From DAOTTW01 sp034437615 (GTDB taxonomy: Bacteria > Chloroflexota > Anaerolineae > Aggregatilineales > Phototrophicaceae), in NCBI GenBank assembly GCA_034437615.1, contig DAOTTW010000140.1, positions 1-48,616 of the forward strand: DNA of 48,616 nucleotides, read 5' to 3'. Positions 32,788 to 41,232 of this stretch are shown here, in pieces. Under the pieces are notes generated by a model, which saw nothing but the letters and a program-made list of their open reading frames with translations, was not told the DNA's origin and made no database searches. A program made the position numbers and the translations under genes. The stretch's first letter is position 1. Every line of letters begins with the position of its first letter.

Positions 32788-33198
32788 ATGGCCGACGAAA
32801 ACACCTACAAGAACAACCTGTCAATGGATGACGACGACGAAACACAAAACGCCGAAGCGCAGACAGACGACCAAAACGCGCAGCAGGATTACGAAGAGAT
32901 TGACGAGGAACCGTTGCAAACGCCGATGGAGCGCTTCTTCTATCATCAGCGCCGCGCACTGGAAGAAACGGGCCGCGCACTGGATGCCCTGTTGCCGCCG
33001 GATTTCCGCAGCCACAGCGCAGCAGCCAGCCAGGAATTTACACAGGGCTTTCGCGTGTTGGTGGATGCTGCCATTGATGAGCTAAAGCGCGTCAGCGAAC
33101 GCTCTGATCAGACGCAGGATGAAACCGCCGACGACAACGACGACGACGACACGCCATCCAGCACGGGCAAGACGAAGGTCAAGATCAACGTCGATTAA
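32788..33198 (+). CDS. Small acidic protein, unknown function
   Basis: A 136-residue strongly acidic protein. The ends are low-complexity Asp/Glu/Gln/Asn-rich (residues 12-45 and 108-125), and a helical core of about 60 residues lies between: 'PMERFFYHQRRALEETGRALDALLPPDF' and 'ASQEFTQGFRVLVDAAIDELKRVSE'. The core looks like a two-helix bundle or coiled coil. No family recognised. AAAAAGGAC before the ATG contains an AAGGA ribosome site. Its promoter faces away from the Uma2 gene. Confidence 0.72.
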   Translation: MADENTYKNNLSMDDDDETQNAEAQTDDQNAQQDYEEIDEEPLQTPMERFFYHQRRALEETGRALDALLPPDFRSHSAAASQEFTQGFRVLVDAAIDELKRVSERSDQTQDETADDNDDDDTPSSTGKTKVKINVD

Positions 33199-33215
33199 AC
33201 ATCCGGTTTAGGTCT

Positions 33216-33318
33216 CCCGCGTGCCGCAAGGCACATTGCACAAGCGGACAGGCACATCGGCCTGTCCCTACGGGATACCATTTGTAGGGGCGACCCAGTG
33301 TGGTCGCCCGCGTGCCGC
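33216..33318. repeat. Hairpin cluster flanked by 12-base direct repeats
   Basis: CCCGCGTGCCGC occurs at 33216-33227 and 33307-33318. Between them are two family hairpins: GGACAGGC/GCCTGTCC (33246-33253, 33260-33267, then CTACGG) and GGGCGACC/GGTCGCCC (33288-33295, 33302-33309, preceded by TTTGTAG). The first direct repeat itself starts a GTGCC-GCAA-GGCAC hairpin (33221-33234). The last base of the second repeat is also the final base of the aarF-like stop codon. Confidence 0.8.
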
Positions 33319-35489
33319 TAGGACTTCACGAAGAACAGCGCCAGCAACGTCACGCCGCTGAAGCTATAGCCCACCATCGCCAGCGTTGTATCGCCGTTGG
33401 TATAGAAGATCGTAGCGGTAATCAGCAGGCTGCCGAACAAGAACATGCGGTTCGTGCGGCGTCCCTGCATTTCGATGCGGTTCAGTTGCCGCCGATACAG
33501 CACACTCGGCTTAGAGACAATCGCCACTTCGCCCTTAATCACCTGATTCAGCAGTTTCTCGGTGCGCTGCGGCGTCTGCGCCAGCTTGATAAGCTGCTGC
33601 GCTAGCAGGATCAGGCCCTGCGGCCCACTCGTGAAGTACGGCAGAATCGGCTCCAGGAAGGCTTTTTGTAGCTGATCCACCAGATTATCGTCTTCAGTGG
33701 TGATGAGTTGCTGCGTGTAATACTGGATCTCGTTCCAGGGGTTGTAATCGGGGTCTAGCGCGATGCAGATGCCCGTCAGGATGGCCACAGAACGCCCCAG
33801 ATACACAAAGTCCTGTGGCACACGGAAGGGCATATCAAATAGCAGATCGGTGAATTCGCGCCCAATCTCCGACACGACCTCAAAATCTATATTGCTCATG
33901 TCCTTCATGGACATGCCCCACACCTGATCGAAGACCAGCGTCGTCGCTTCCTCGATGCGTGTTGTGTCTGCATTCGGCAACAAGAAACCGAGCTTCTTGT
34001 AGGATGCGACCAGCCTTTTCGCATCACGGGTGAGGACCGCCGCCAGCGTATCAATCAAGCCCTGCCGGATTTCGCGGGTCAGCGAGCCTGTCATGCCGAA
34101 GTCGATGAAGATCAGCTCAAACGGGCGACCACCCTTGCCAGCATATTGGCTGACATCATCAACAGGCAAGGGGCGCAAGAACAGATTGCCGGGGTGCAGG
34201 TCCGCATGGAAGAAGCGCTCCTCGAAGATTTGCACCATGTAGGTATCCATCATGCGCTTCGCAACCTCTTTACGATCAATGCCTGCCGCATCCATCGCCG
34301 CGTAGTCGTTCAGCTTGATGTTGGTCACGTCTTCCATCGTCAGCACAAGGTCGGTGGAATGCTGCGGGTATGTCTCTGGCACGTAAACGCCTTCGACATC
34401 CGCGAACATCCTGCCGAAGCGCTGGCCGTTGGATAGTTCCTTTTCGTAAGAGACTTCTTCCAGCAGCACGCGCCCGAATTCCTCGGAGAGCAGCACCATA
34501 TCCGCACGTCGATTGACGAAGCGGAAGCGCATGGCCACCCGTGCCACGATGAACAGCGCGGCCATATCCGTATAAATTACATCGCGGATGCCAGGACGCT
34601 GCACCTTGATGACCACCTGCGTGCCATCGCGCAGTTTGGCGCGGTGCACCTGACCCAGTGACGCCGCCGCGATGGGGTCCGGGTTAATCCACGCAAAGCG
34701 CTCGTTGATCTCGCCCAATTCCTGCGCGATGATCTTCTCGATTTTGCTATAGCCAATCGTCGGCACCTTATCCTGTAGGCCGGATAGCTCCTTGATGACC
34801 TCTTCGGGCAGTACATCGGCACGTGTACTGGCAAACTGACCCGCCTTAATCATCACGCCGCCCATGCCAATGGCAAAATTGCGGAATTGGCGGGCGTACT
34901 TGCGCCAACGTTTCGTGTTGCGGTTGTTGACCCAACGCGGGAAGTAGCTTGCGACAAGTAACTGCCAGAACGTCAGCCGACCAAACAGCCACAATGCGAA
35001 GAACAGCGTGCGAAAAAAGCGTGCCTGCATCCGCAATGAGCGCGGACGTAAGCGCTGCACCCGTTCTTCGACGCTTTCCAGCGCTTCTTGCAGGCTTTCG
35101 GCGGGTGAGGTGGTCGTCGGTTGCGGTTGTGGTGGCTGATCTTCGGCCATCACATCGGGGATGTAGCCCATTGCCGGCATCGACTGGCCAGTGCTTTGCG
35201 TGTGCGTTGCTGCACCGTTTGCCGCCTGACCGTTGTTCGCTGCCGTTCGCTTGCCCGCCTGTGCATGGCCCGCACCGTTCGCTTTCTGGGCTGTCTCTTG
35301 CGCGGCGGCTGCGTCGCCTGCATCAGCTTCTAGCGGGCGAATGGGAATCGGGATGCGGCTCCCTGCGTCCAGCGGTACATAGCTGGCGTCGTCAACGGCG
35401 GCGGTCATGGCCTCCGCCGTGCCGCCACCGTTGCTAATTTGCTGCTGTCGGGCTGTGTTTTGCGCTTGGGCTGGCTCGTCCGTTTGCAT
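33318..35489 (-). CDS. AarF/UbiB/ABC1-type atypical kinase with a long disordered N-tail
   Basis: A 723-residue UbiB-family atypical kinase. I take ATG 35489, one base after the stop of the ArsA-like gene (TGA-A-ATG); ATG 35561 would lie inside that gene. Residues 1-145 are disordered, rich in Ala, Gln, Pro and Thr. Kinase landmarks follow: the KxGQ motif 'MIKAGQFASTRADVLPEEVIKELSGLQDKVP', the Ala-rich loop 'AAASLGQVHRAKLRDGTQVVIKVQRPGI', catalytic 'FFHADLHPGNLF' and metal-binding 'FIDFGMTG'. Two membrane helices close the protein. UbiB proteins support isoprenoid/quinone lipid metabolism, probably as ATPases. Coupling to an ArsA-like ATPase is uncommon. Confidence 0.88.
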   Translation of the reverse strand: MQTDEPAQAQNTARQQQISNGGGTAEAMTAAVDDASYVPLDAGSRIPIPIRPLEADAGDAAAAQETAQKANGAGHAQAGKRTAANNGQAANGAATHTQSTGQSMPAMGYIPDVMAEDQPPQPQPTTTSPAESLQEALESVEERVQRLRPRSLRMQARFFRTLFFALWLFGRLTFWQLLVASYFPRWVNNRNTKRWRKYARQFRNFAIGMGGVMIKAGQFASTRADVLPEEVIKELSGLQDKVPTIGYSKIEKIIAQELGEINERFAWINPDPIAAASLGQVHRAKLRDGTQVVIKVQRPGIRDVIYTDMAALFIVARVAMRFRFVNRRADMVLLSEEFGRVLLEEVSYEKELSNGQRFGRMFADVEGVYVPETYPQHSTDLVLTMEDVTNIKLNDYAAMDAAGIDRKEVAKRMMDTYMVQIFEERFFHADLHPGNLFLRPLPVDDVSQYAGKGGRPFELIFIDFGMTGSLTREIRQGLIDTLAAVLTRDAKRLVASYKKLGFLLPNADTTRIEEATTLVFDQVWGMSMKDMSNIDFEVVSEIGREFTDLLFDMPFRVPQDFVYLGRSVAILTGICIALDPDYNPWNEIQYYTQQLITTEDDNLVDQLQKAFLEPILPYFTSGPQGLILLAQQLIKLAQTPQRTEKLLNQVIKGEVAIVSKPSVLYRRQLNRIEMQGRRTNRMFLFGSLLITATIFYTNGDTTLAMVGYSFSGVTLLALFFVKS

Positions 35490-35490
35490 T

Positions 35491-36708
35491 TCAGCCGGTG
35501 TGTTCGGCTTCTGGCTTTTTGTAGAAGCGGATGTTGAGATTGGACTCTGAGAATTTGGCATCAGCGATCTCTAGTTCATGCAACACGTTCGGTAGGACGA
35601 TGTTACGGCGGTACGGCCCCACACGTAACGTAATTTCGTCGCTCTTACGATACAGGTCCACCTCTTCTTTCTTGGCGAAGCCCACCGGCACGCGCAGCAT
35701 ATACTCGCTGCCATCTTCGTTGAGCTTTTCGACCTCGTGCACCACGCCATGAAACATGCGCTCAGCCGGGTTCTTATCGCCGTAGAGTTCATCGGCCAGC
35801 CGCCGCAGTGAGTCCAGGCCGCCCATTTCAGAGTTGAACATCGGCGCGGTCAACATCGGCAATTCACCGAAGGCTTCACCGACGAACTTCAGGTTGTCTT
35901 TTTGCTTGCTCTTCCACGTATCGAAGAAGGGGTCGGTGATTTCGTCCGGCAGCACGCGGTTGACCAGAATCGCGTCAGTGGCATAGCCGTACAGGTTCAG
36001 GTATGTATAGGTGCGTTGTGTCTCTTTAATCACCATACGCTCTGGGTTCACGACCAGGCGCATACTGGCGACTTCCGGGTTAGTCAGCAGGTCGCGCACG
36101 TTATCCAGCGTATCGAAGAGCCGCTCCACCTGCTCCCAGGCGGTTTCGTTGTCTTCACTCTCTGCATCGCCGTTCTTGTTGCGCCGTCCACGAATGCGAT
36201 TGAGTGCGCCCGTCACAGCACGCACGCCACCCGTGATGCGCAGCAGGCGCTCCACCCACCAGCGCGTAACGTCCGGCAAGCTCAGCAGGCGGATCGTCTC
36301 GGCGGTGGGGGCTGCATCCACAATCAGCACATCGTATTCGTTTTCCTTGAAGTATTGGTTGATCCACAGCAGGCTCGCGCCTTCTTCCAGCCCTGGTAGG
36401 ATCGTCACTTCTTCTGCGGCAACATCCGACACACCCTGACGGCTGAAGATAGCCGACATGTAGGTTTGCACCTTGCCCCAGTATTTATCCATCGAGTAGC
36501 GCGTGTCGATTTCCTGCGCCCATAGGTTCGGCGCGATTTCTGTCGCTTCCGGCCCGACCTCTTTATCCAGCGCATCGCCCAGGCTGTGGGCGGTATCTGT
36601 ACTGGCGACGATGGTCTTCAGGCCCATTTCTGCACAGCGCAAGGCTGTGGCCGCTGAAATGCTGGTCTTTCCGACGCCGCCTTTTCCGGTATGAACAATG
36701 ACGCGCAT
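35491..36708 (-). CDS. ArsA/GET3-family ATPase
   Basis: A 405-residue single-unit ArsA/GET3-type ATPase. The deviant Walker A is 'HTGKGGVGKTSISAATALRCAEMG' (residues 6-29). Switch regions are 'ASTDTAHSLGDAL' and 'YDVLIVDAAPTAETIRLL'. The C-terminal 'LRVPVGFAKKEEVDLYRKSDEITLRVGPYRRNIVLPNVL' is an Hsp20-like ArsA extension. Relatives include arsenite pump ATPases and tail-anchored protein targeting factors. No ArsB or ars regulator is adjacent, and no Cys metal site (the chain has almost no Cys) is seen, so arsenic transport is unlikely. A TATAAT on the - strand (36744-36739) and a GAGGAC ribosome site precede it. Confidence 0.9.
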   Translation of the reverse strand: MRVIVHTGKGGVGKTSISAATALRCAEMGLKTIVASTDTAHSLGDALDKEVGPEATEIAPNLWAQEIDTRYSMDKYWGKVQTYMSAIFSRQGVSDVAAEEVTILPGLEEGASLLWINQYFKENEYDVLIVDAAPTAETIRLLSLPDVTRWWVERLLRITGGVRAVTGALNRIRGRRNKNGDAESEDNETAWEQVERLFDTLDNVRDLLTNPEVASMRLVVNPERMVIKETQRTYTYLNLYGYATDAILVNRVLPDEITDPFFDTWKSKQKDNLKFVGEAFGELPMLTAPMFNSEMGGLDSLRRLADELYGDKNPAERMFHGVVHEVEKLNEDGSEYMLRVPVGFAKKEEVDLYRKSDEITLRVGPYRRNIVLPNVLHELEIADAKFSESNLNIRFYKKPEAEHTG

Positions 36709-36738
36709 GGCTTGTCCTCGTTTTCACAAACTCTGCTT

Positions 36739-36744
36739 ATTATA
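36739..36744 (-). promoter_or_regulatory. Candidate -10 of the ArsA-like gene
   Basis: TATAAT on the - strand, giving a start near 36732 and a 24-base leader with GAGGAC before the ATG. No -35 at normal spacing; TTGAAA is only 12 bases away. Confidence 0.35.
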
Positions 36745-36875
36745 CACGGTCGCGTGTTTCAAGACGTTCAACACTCATATACGCATTATGATAGCAAACA
36801 GGTGCATTTTTGAAGCTGGGCACGCATTAAAACCCTCTATGATTAAATGCGCGTGGACATGGGCTTAGGGTCCAG

Positions 36876-36904
36876 TAGACAGACAGATACATATTCGTTA
36901 CAAT
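36876..36904 (+). promoter_or_regulatory. Strong candidate promoter of the VOC-family gene
   Basis: TAGACA (36876-36881) and TACAAT (36899-36904) with a 17-base spacer, one mismatch each from consensus. Transcription would begin near 36911, so the ATG there would be leaderless and the ATG at 36935 is favoured. Confidence 0.65.
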
Positions 36905-36934
36905 GATAGTATGAAGCGGACATGGGAGCGTGTT

Positions 36935-37321
36935 ATGCGGTTGGGGTATACAATCATTTATGTCGAAGATGTCAGGCAGACCGTCGAATTTTACGAACGT
37001 TGTTTCAGTCTAAAACGTCGCTTTGTCACGGATGAAGGCGACTATGCTGAGATGGAGACAGGAGCGACTGCGCTGGCGTTCGCACAGAATGAACTTGCAG
37101 CAGAGGGTGTGCCGGATTTCCGCAAGAATACACCAGACGATACGCCTGCGGGTTTTCAAATCACGCTCGTCACGGATGATGTACAAGCAGCCTACGATCA
37201 CGCTGTTGACAATGGGGCCATAAGTCTGAACGCGCCTGCATCAAAGCCCTGGGGGCAGACGGTCGCCTATGTGCGCGATTTAAATGGCGTAGTGGTGGAA
37301 TTCGGCAGCCCAATGGGATAA
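36935..37321 (+). CDS. VOC-superfamily (glyoxalase/dioxygenase-like) protein
   Basis: A 128-residue vicinal-oxygen-chelate protein. The start at 36935 has GGGAG 7 bases upstream and begins directly with the first beta strand 'MRLGYTIIYVEDVRQTVEFYERCFSL', the classic VOC opening. The second half repeats the fold: 'GFQITLVTDDVQAAYDHAVDNGA' and ends 'VAYVRDLNGVVVEFGSPMG', where the final Glu is a usual metal ligand. ATG 36911 (24 bases upstream) would be at the predicted transcript start. Substrate cannot be assigned: such proteins include glyoxalases, resistance binding proteins and dioxygenases. Stands alone between divergent arsA-like and convergent thiolase genes. Confidence 0.83.
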   Translation: MRLGYTIIYVEDVRQTVEFYERCFSLKRRFVTDEGDYAEMETGATALAFAQNELAAEGVPDFRKNTPDDTPAGFQITLVTDDVQAAYDHAVDNGAISLNAPASKPWGQTVAYVRDLNGVVVEFGSPMG

Positions 37322-37362
37322 TGATAATCAAGCGCTGGGCGGGGCTAGCCCGCCCGTGCAGG

Positions 37363-38547
37363 TTAATTCAGGTTCTCGAAGATGCCAGCAGCGCCCATAC
37401 CGCCACCGATGCACATCGTGACCATGCCGTACCTACCATCACGGCGCTTGATTTCATGCATCAGTTGTACGGTCAGCTTCGCGCCTGTGCAGCCCAGTGG
37501 GTGACCCAGCGCAATCGCGCCACCATTCACATTGACCTTCTCCGGGTCCATCTCTAGTTCACGGATCACGGCGAGCGCCTGCGCAGCAAAGGCTTCGTTC
37601 AGTTCGATCACATCCATATCATCCAGCGTCAGGCCAGCGCGTTCCAGCGCTTTCGGCACGGCCTTAATCGGCCCTACGCCCATGATTTCCGGGCGCACGC
37701 CAGCCACCGCAAAGCCCACAAAGCGCATCAGCGGCGTCAGACCGAGCTTTTCGGCCATCTCGCGCTCCATGATAATCACGCCTGCCGCGCCGTCGCTCAG
37801 GGGGCTGCTATTGCCTGCGGTCACGCGCCCACCCTGCGCAAAAACAGGCTTGAGGCCCGCCAGCGCGTCAATCGTGGTCTCGCGGCGCAGGTGCTCATCT
37901 TCATCAAGGCGCATGGTCGTGGTCGTCGGCATCCCATCGTCACCCATGACCGTATCCTCCCACTCGAAGGGGACGATTTCTTCCTGAAAACGGCCTGAAT
38001 CCACCGCAGCGGCGGCGCGCTGATGGCTCTGATAGGCGAATTCGTCCATGTCTTCGCGCTTCACGCCGAATTCATCCGCCACACGCTCAGCGGTCAGGCC
38101 CATACTCATATAAACGTTCGGGTCATTCTCGGCCATGTGCGGGTTCGGGCTGAGGTGATGGCCGATCATCGGCACGGAGGACATGCTTTCTGCGCCCCCT
38201 GCAATGATGACATCGGCCTGATTCGCGATGATGCTGTTCGCGGCCATCGCAACCGTCTGCAAGCCGGATGAGCAGAAGCGGTTTACGGTTTGGCCGGGGA
38301 TGTCTACGGGCAGGCCCGCACGCAACGTAATCACACGGGCGAAGTTCAAGCCCTGCGAGCCTTCCGGCATGGCGCAACCGACGATCACATCATCAATCTG
38401 ATTGGGGTCGAGCTTGCCTTCGGTCTTTTGCATTAAATCCTGAATGACAGTCGCCGCCATTTCATCAGAGCGGGCGGTTTTGGTTTTGCCACGAACGGCC
38501 TTGCCTACGGCGGTACGGCTTCCGGCGACGATTACTGCTTCACGCAT
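37363..38547 (-). CDS. fadA: Acetyl-CoA acyltransferase (3-ketoacyl-CoA thiolase)
   Basis: A 394-residue thiolase that cleaves 3-ketoacyl-CoA in fatty-acid beta-oxidation. The acyl-enzyme Cys92 is in 'VNRFCSSGLQTVAMAANSI', 'NSSPLSDGAAGVIIMERE' is conserved, His349 is in 'GGAIALGHPLGCTGAK', and the second cysteine, Cys379, is in 'TMCIGGGMGAAGIFE'. Full length. AGGAG lies 9 bases before the ATG. It follows the FadN-like gene on the same strand after a 171-base gap with two hairpins; this gene pair is the FadN-FadA arrangement of Gram-positive bacteria. A biosynthetic acetoacetyl-CoA thiolase is the alternative, made less likely by the partner. Confidence 0.92.
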   Translation of the reverse strand: MREAVIVAGSRTAVGKAVRGKTKTARSDEMAATVIQDLMQKTEGKLDPNQIDDVIVGCAMPEGSQGLNFARVITLRAGLPVDIPGQTVNRFCSSGLQTVAMAANSIIANQADVIIAGGAESMSSVPMIGHHLSPNPHMAENDPNVYMSMGLTAERVADEFGVKREDMDEFAYQSHQRAAAAVDSGRFQEEIVPFEWEDTVMGDDGMPTTTTMRLDEDEHLRRETTIDALAGLKPVFAQGGRVTAGNSSPLSDGAAGVIIMEREMAEKLGLTPLMRFVGFAVAGVRPEIMGVGPIKAVPKALERAGLTLDDMDVIELNEAFAAQALAVIRELEMDPEKVNVNGGAIALGHPLGCTGAKLTVQLMHEIKRRDGRYGMVTMCIGGGMGAAGIFENLN

Positions 38548-38622
38548 GGTTATTTACTCCTGTAAATATCAATTATTTGTTTTAACACGCTGTCTCGCCT
38601 TTCAAGGGCAGGTATTTCGGGC

Positions 38623-38642
38623 GGACGTGCCATCGCACGTCC
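38623..38642. repeat. Intergenic hairpin, GGACGTGC/GCACGTCC arms
   Basis: 8-base arms with CATC loop, followed by CTACAA; one of two family hairpins in the FadN-thiolase gap. Confidence 0.85.
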
Positions 38643-38667
38643 CTACAAATGCGTTGTAAACCGTAGG

Positions 38668-38687
38668 GGACACCCGATGGGGTGTCC
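38668..38687. repeat. Intergenic hairpin, GGACACCC/GGGTGTCC arms
   Basis: 8-base arms with GATG loop, preceded by CCGTAG. The sequence after it (GTCCGGGGCGG, then CTGCCATAAAA after six extra bases) is shared with the copy at 47635-47672. Confidence 0.85.
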
Positions 38688-38718
38688 GGGGCGGCGGACG
38701 CTGCCATAAAATGATTGC

Positions 38719-41121
38719 TTAATTGCGGACGGGCTTGCCTGTTTGCAAGAAGGACATGATGCGCTCCAGCGTCTTGGGGTGCATCGTCAACTCGATAAAG
38801 GCTTTGCGCTCCAAATTCAGGAACACCTGCTGGTCAATCCATTGTGGCGACGACAACGCACCACCCGTTAGCACAGTCGCCAATTTCTGCGCGATGGTGG
38901 CATCATGTGGCGTGGCGTAGCCACCTGCGCGGAAATCCGCAAGGCCGACCATCAGCGCTGCATACACATCACGGCCTGCTGCATAGACCTGTTCGCGCTC
39001 TGGTGTGGTGTGGGATGCGACCATTGCCAGCGCGTGACGTTTGGCTTCGCCTAGCAGATAGCTGCGGTTCATCACGATCTTATCCGATGGCGCAAGGAAG
39101 CCGATTTCTTTGGCGTTTTTGGCGCTTTCGGCGACGGTTGCGGTGGCTATCGTCTGAAATATGTTCCGTATTGGTGCCAGCACATCCGCGCCTTCTGCGG
39201 CGACCGGGTTCACATGGCGGCGCACTAGCTCCTTGCAGCCACCACCCGCCGGAATCACACCGACGCCGATTTCCACCAGGCCGATGTAACTTTCAATGTG
39301 GGCGACGACTGCATTAGCGGACATAACCAACTCTGCGCCGCCACCCAACGCCTGACCTGCGACAGCCACGACCACAGGCTTATCGCTATAACGAAGCTGC
39401 ATCGTCAAATCTTGCAGGTCTTTGACGATGTGCTCGATCACTTGCATCGGGTCGTCCGCGCCGCTTTCCATCGCTTCAGAGAGGTTCGCGCCAGCACAGA
39501 AGCGCTCGCTGTCGTTGCCGATGACCAGCGCGTGATAAGCGTCATTTTCTTCTAGCAATTCCAGCGCCTTATAGCCTGCTTCACGGAAACCGTTCGTGAT
39601 GGTGTTGGCCTTCGTGTTGAATTCCCACAGCAGCACGCCATCGCCCATATCGTAGATGTTGCCGTCGCCGTTGCTCCAGACCTGTTTGCCATCGGCTTGC
39701 AGGTCGCTGATGCGGATTTCGCGTGGGTCGCGCTCTAACGGCAGGTAGCGCTGATCTTGCGGGCTGTAGTAGCCGATTACCTTGCCGTTGGCGTCGCGCT
39801 GATAGAAGGTCGTGTTGCCATCGGCAATCATCTGCTTGACCCAATCCGCGACCGGATAGCCTGCTTGCTCAAATGGCTCGATAGTGTCGGTTACGCCGAT
39901 GGCATCCCAGATTTCAAACGGCCCCATCTCATGACTGAAGCCCCACTTTTGCGCATTGTCGATGTTCACAATGCTGTCGGTGATCTCCGGCACGCGCTGC
40001 GAGGCATACGCCAGATAAAAGGCGTGATGATGCCACAAATAGCGTCCGGCGCGGTCATCTTCGTTAATCATCAGGCGGATGCGCTCAGCGAGGGGCTGCA
40101 CCTTGCGATGCTTGGCCACACTCTCGAATGCGACCCTGCTCGGCGGCTCGTATTCCAGCGTTTGCAGGTTCAGCGCCCACAATTCCTTTTTGCCGTTCTC
40201 GCGCCGCATCTGATAGAAGCCACCGTCGGTCTTGCGGCCTAGCAGGTTGTTTTCCAGCATGTAATCGCTGAGCTTGGCCGAACCGGGGTGGTTGAGCACG
40301 TCACGCGCCGGATCATCAGGGATGGCCGGGTACAGGTTGCGGGCGACGTACATCGCGATGTCAAAGCCAACCAGGTCATTCAGGTTAAACGTGGCTGTCT
40401 TGGGGCGGCCAATCAGCGGCCCGGTGATGGCGTCTACTTCTTCGATGCTGTAATCATGGTCCAGCGCGTAATTCATGGCCTGCATCCCGATCATCGACAT
40501 GAAGCGGTTGCCGATGAAGTTAGGCTCATCCTGCGCCACCACGACGCCTTTACCGAGCGTCTCGGATGCAAAATCCACCATGAATTGCACCAACTCAGGG
40601 GCGGTGTTTGCGTGTGGGATGACTTCCAGCAGGTGCAGGTAACGCGGCGGATTGAAGAAGTGCGTGCCCATGAAGCGCCGCGTGAAATCCTCGCCCAGCC
40701 CCTCTGCAATCTGGTTGATGGGCAGGCCGGATGTGTTGCTGCTGATGATGGCTTCGGGCTTGGCGACCTCGGCTAGCTTGGCCATCAGGCTTTGCTTGAT
40801 GTCCAGCTTTTCGATGATGACCTCGATAATCCAATCTGCGTCGGCCAGCTTATGCAGGTCGTCCTCGGTGTTGCCCGTCTGCACGCGGCCCAGGTCGGCC
40901 CTGCTGTAAAGCTGTGGTGGGCGCATCTTTTGCAGCTTCTTCAGGTTGCCATCCACGATGGCGTTACGCTTTTTGGCCGGGTCGCCGGGTTGCGTGCCCT
41001 TCGCGGGGATGTCCAGCAGCAGCACGGGGATGCCGACGCCTGCCAGCAGGGTTGCGATGCCGCCGCCCATCGTGCCGGAGCCGATGACCGCCGCCTTGTT
41101 GATCGTTCGCTTTGTTGTCAT
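38719..41121 (-). CDS. fadN: FadN-like 3-hydroxyacyl-CoA dehydrogenase / enoyl-CoA hydratase fusion
   Basis: An 800-residue two-function enzyme of beta-oxidation. The N-terminal 3-hydroxyacyl-CoA dehydrogenase begins 'KAAVIGSGTMGGGIATLLAGVGIPVLLLDI' (NAD fold) and includes 'SNTSGLPINQIAEGLGEDFTRRFMGTHFFNPPRYLHLLEVIPH', the C-terminal helical domain and 'LGRKTDGGFYQ'. The enoyl-CoA hydratase/crotonase part lies at about residues 490-690: 'NDAYHALVIGNDSERFCAGANLSEAME', 'KPVVVAVAGQALGGGAELVMSANAVVAH', 'IGLVEIGVGVIPAGGGCKELV'. The dehydrogenase-first order is that of FadN rather than of FadB. GAGGTG is upstream of the ATG. Partner thiolase follows. Confidence 0.93.
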   Translation of the reverse strand: MTTKRTINKAAVIGSGTMGGGIATLLAGVGIPVLLLDIPAKGTQPGDPAKKRNAIVDGNLKKLQKMRPPQLYSRADLGRVQTGNTEDDLHKLADADWIIEVIIEKLDIKQSLMAKLAEVAKPEAIISSNTSGLPINQIAEGLGEDFTRRFMGTHFFNPPRYLHLLEVIPHANTAPELVQFMVDFASETLGKGVVVAQDEPNFIGNRFMSMIGMQAMNYALDHDYSIEEVDAITGPLIGRPKTATFNLNDLVGFDIAMYVARNLYPAIPDDPARDVLNHPGSAKLSDYMLENNLLGRKTDGGFYQMRRENGKKELWALNLQTLEYEPPSRVAFESVAKHRKVQPLAERIRLMINEDDRAGRYLWHHHAFYLAYASQRVPEITDSIVNIDNAQKWGFSHEMGPFEIWDAIGVTDTIEPFEQAGYPVADWVKQMIADGNTTFYQRDANGKVIGYYSPQDQRYLPLERDPREIRISDLQADGKQVWSNGDGNIYDMGDGVLLWEFNTKANTITNGFREAGYKALELLEENDAYHALVIGNDSERFCAGANLSEAMESGADDPMQVIEHIVKDLQDLTMQLRYSDKPVVVAVAGQALGGGAELVMSANAVVAHIESYIGLVEIGVGVIPAGGGCKELVRRHVNPVAAEGADVLAPIRNIFQTIATATVAESAKNAKEIGFLAPSDKIVMNRSYLLGEAKRHALAMVASHTTPEREQVYAAGRDVYAALMVGLADFRAGGYATPHDATIAQKLATVLTGGALSSPQWIDQQVFLNLERKAFIELTMHPKTLERIMSFLQTGKPVRN

Positions 41122-41166
41122 AGTTATAAATCACCTCGTATTTAATATAATTATTATTCTGGTTTT

Positions 41167-41186
41167 GGACGCTAAAAATGGCGTCC
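41167..41186. repeat. Intergenic hairpin, GGACGC/GCGTCC arms
   Basis: 6-base arms, 8-base A-rich loop (TAAAAATG), between the SDR and FadN-like genes. Same arms as the copy at 4287-4306. Confidence 0.72.
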
Positions 41187-41232
41187 GGGTCGGCGTTAGT
41201 CACCATAACCACAGGACAAGACGACCCGGCAT

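Noticed and set aside
35491..36708. Arsenite pump ATPase ArsA of an ars operon
   Set aside because: No arsB, arsR or arsD neighbour, and no metal-binding cysteines are seen; the family also covers GET3-like factors.
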